64,000 nucleotides of DNA from Roseiarcus sp963820775 (GTDB taxonomy: Bacteria; Pseudomonadota; Alphaproteobacteria; Rhizobiales; Beijerinckiaceae), in contig CAWGBF010000008.1 in NCBI GenBank assembly GCA_963820775.1, positions 744,001 through 808,000 on the forward strand, given 5' to 3'. The position numbers and the translations under genes are program-made. Under the pieces are notes generated by a model. It was not told the origin of the DNA, did not search any database, and saw only the letters and a program-made list of their open reading frames with translations. Positions 62,431 to 64,000 of this stretch are shown piece by piece (the first letter of the stretch is position 1; every line of letters begins with the position of its first letter).

Positions 62431-63807
62431 ATGAACGCCAACCAACCGATGCTGCTGCCGCCCTCTATCGCCAAGCCAGATATAGTGCGCCGATTTCTCG
62501 CCTGGGCGCAATCGGCCGACGAAGAGGCGCGCGCGCATGGGGCGAGCGCGCTCGCGCGCGCCTATCTCTACTCCAGCCTGACGGCGCCAGTGCGCGCCGA
62601 GGCGGCGCTGGCGATGACGGCGCTGCTCGACGACGGCTCGGCCATGGTCCGCCGGGCGCTGGCGGCGGCGGTTTCCACCGCCAGCGATGCGCCGCGCACT
62701 TTGATCCTCGCGCTCGCGGCGGACGAACCGGAAGTGGCCGCAGCGGTGCTCCAGCGCTCGCCCGTGCTGACCGACGCCGACCTCGTCGATTGCGCCAGGA
62801 CCGGAGACGTGATCGCTCAGACGGCGCTGGCGCGCCGGCCAAACCTGCCGCGCGGCGCAACCGCGGCGCTGGCCGAGATCGGCCAGCGCGATGCGGTTCT
62901 CGCATTGATCGGCAATCTCGAGATCGATCTTCCGGCGGAAGTGCTGGATCGCATCATTACACGCTTCAACGACGACGCGAGCGTGCGCGAGGCGCTGCTC
63001 GACCGCCCGTCGCTGCCGGCGAGCTTGAGGGCGCGCATTGCGGTTGCGGCGGCGAAGGACCTGGCTGTCGAAGCGTCGGTGTGGATGCCGCGCGAGCAGG
63101 CCGAGCGCGTCGCCCGCGAGGCGCGCGATCAGGCGCTTTGCGCGATCGCCTCGTCATGCCGTCCCGACGAGCGGGCGGAGCTCACGCGCGCGCTGCGCGA
63201 GGCCGGCTCACTGACGCCGGCGTTGCTGCTGCGTTCGCTGCTTACCGGACGATGGGCTCTGTTCGCGGACGCTTTGGCGGAATTGTCCGCCCTGCCGCTG
63301 CCTCGCGTCGCCGCCTTTATCCTGGAGCCGCAAGGGGAGGGCTTCGCCGCGCTCGCTCGCCGAGCTGGCCTGAAGAGCGGCGTCCTGCCCGCCTTCCGCG
63401 CCGCGCTCGCCACGATCAAGGCGCATTCCGGCGAGATTGGCGACGGTCTCAAACTGTCGCTGGTGCAAAAGGTCATCGACGAGTGCGAGCAGCGCGACGA
63501 TCCCGCGCTCGCCAAGGTTCGGGCGCTGCTGTGGCGGTTCGCCGCCGAGGCGGCGAGGACGGAGGCCGCGAGCTTCGCGCGCGAGGCGGCCGCCTCAGCT
63601 TCGGGCGGCCGCCTGCCCCAAATCCTGGACTTTTCTCCCGTGAACGACGACGCCAGCCAGGCGCCGAAGTTGATCGCGGACTTCGCCAAGCTTCCGACAA
63701 GCGGGTCGCCTCTGGAGCTCAGCGCCCCGCCCGCGAATCCGGGCCAGGATCGGGCGCCGCGCATCGAGCTGTCGCCCGAGCTTGTCGCGCGGCTCGACGC
63801 GGCGTGA
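62431..63807 (+). CDS. DUF2336 domain-containing protein
   Basis: The 458-residue protein is Ala-rich and alpha-helical, with repeated motifs such as AALAMTALLDDGSAMVRRALAAAVS and DAPRTLILALAADEPEVAAAVLQRSPVLTDADLV. This is the HEAT-like pattern of DUF2336 proteins found in alphaproteobacteria. The function is unknown. It is divergent from the MaoC gene and converges with the DsbA-like gene (three bases between the stops). Confidence 0.85.
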   Translation: MNANQPMLLPPSIAKPDIVRRFLAWAQSADEEARAHGASALARAYLYSSLTAPVRAEAALAMTALLDDGSAMVRRALAAAVSTASDAPRTLILALAADEPEVAAAVLQRSPVLTDADLVDCARTGDVIAQTALARRPNLPRGATAALAEIGQRDAVLALIGNLEIDLPAEVLDRIITRFNDDASVREALLDRPSLPASLRARIAVAAAKDLAVEASVWMPREQAERVAREARDQALCAIASSCRPDERAELTRALREAGSLTPALLLRSLLTGRWALFADALAELSALPLPRVAAFILEPQGEGFAALARRAGLKSGVLPAFRAALATIKAHSGEIGDGLKLSLVQKVIDECEQRDDPALAKVRALLWRFAAEAARTEAASFAREAAASASGGRLPQILDFSPVNDDASQAPKLIADFAKLPTSGSPLELSAPPANPGQDRAPRIELSPELVARLDAA

Positions 63808-63809
63808 GC

Positions 63810-64000
63810 TCAGGCGCTCGCGGCCGGCGCCTTGTCGGCGGCTTCCGCCATGGCCTGCCGCGCATCAGCCATCGCCTGCCGCAGCACTGACGGCTCCTGC
63901 GCGCCGGGCAGGCCGAAGCGGCCGCCAAAAATAAAGAACGGCACGCCGCTCACCCCCATCGCCTGGGCCTGCTCGATTTCCTGGCGCACCAGGTCGACGT
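63810..64000 (-). CDS. DsbA family oxidoreductase (FrnE-like), C-terminal end only
   Basis: The minus strand is open from the right edge to a stop at 63810-63812. The translation is VDLVRQEIEQAQAMGVSGVPFFIFGGRFGLPGAQEPSVLRQAMADARQAM, with the cis-Pro segment VSGVPFFIF of the thioredoxin fold found in FrnE-type DsbA proteins. The CXXC motif, if present, is outside the window. Confidence 0.85.
   Translation of the reverse strand, partial: VDLVRQEIEQAQAMGVSGVPFFIFGGRFGLPGAQEPSVLRQAMADARQAMAEAADKAPAASA

Overview
This 64-kb window is GC-rich bacterial DNA, most likely from an alphaproteobacterium of the Rhizobiales (Beijerinckiaceae or Methylocystaceae type). The signs are crotonyl-CoA carboxylase/reductase and ethylmalonyl-CoA mutase next to polyhydroxybutyrate genes, a CIRCE-controlled groESL operon, an infC gene that appears to start at AUU, a DUF2336 protein, OprB and RND envelope proteins and many Rhizobiales-style regulators. 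The assignment rests on gene content only.

Layout. 1-10 kb holds an acid-sugar cluster: a TIM-barrel isomerase, a DUF1537 kinase and a DeoR repressor on the minus strand, then a PdxA2-type dehydrogenase, a broken lactaldehyde dehydrogenase gene and a ribose-type ABC transporter whose binding-protein and ATPase genes are broken. 10-16 kb looks like aromatic-acid (perhaps anthranilate) catabolism: a CoA ligase cut by an IS5-family element, a flavin monooxygenase, a cupin, a MarR regulator and a kynurenine-formamidase-like hydrolase. 16-22 kb has an OprB porin, two SDRs, a broken hydrolase, a peroxiredoxin and a broken LysR gene. 22-26 kb is a periplasmic molybdenum hydroxylase (cytochrome c, molybdopterin subunit, iron-sulfur subunit). 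26-29 kb carries two oxidoreductases and a TetR regulator with a clear operator. 29-31 kb is phaAB. 31-35 kb is an accessory patch with a truncated adenylate cyclase/ATPase and an SDR whose catalytic Tyr reads as His. 35-42 kb carries ecm, ccr, rpiA and gor. 42.6-48.6 kb is core: CIRCE, groES, groEL, a transglutaminase-like protein, priA and rplS. 48.7-54 kb has a YqjI-like PadR regulator, a multicopper-oxidase remnant, infC, a fosmidomycin-type exporter and a frameshifted glycosyltransferase/dioxygenase fusion. 54.5-59.7 kb is a TetR-controlled RND efflux operon. 59.7-60.6 kb is a repeat-rich interval with two related structured elements around a small gene that has an amber stop. 60.8-64 kb has a small exported protein, CoA-ester lyase and MaoC genes, a DUF2336 protein and the end of a DsbA-like gene.

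How the genes work together. PhaA and PhaB make 3-hydroxybutyryl-CoA. Ccr and Ecm run the ethylmalonyl-CoA branch that returns acetyl-CoA carbon to the TCA cycle. The lyase/MaoC pair at 61-62 kb has the chemistry of later steps of that route but could belong elsewhere. The DUF1537 kinase and PdxA2 form a known pair for four-carbon acid sugars.

The most striking overall property is gene decay. About a dozen accessory genes carry frameshifts, stops, an insertion or truncation, while core genes (groEL, priA, rplS, infC, gor, rpiA, ecm, ccr) are open throughout. Two lesions are short tandem duplications (17 and 13 bp), which favours real mutation over random sequencing error, though single-base errors in the assembly cannot be excluded. 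I did not find a CRISPR array, tRNA, rRNA, prophage or recognisable defence system. The best candidates for something undescribed are the duplicated structured element at 59.7-60.6 kb and the glycosyltransferase/dioxygenase fusion at 52.4-54.3 kb.
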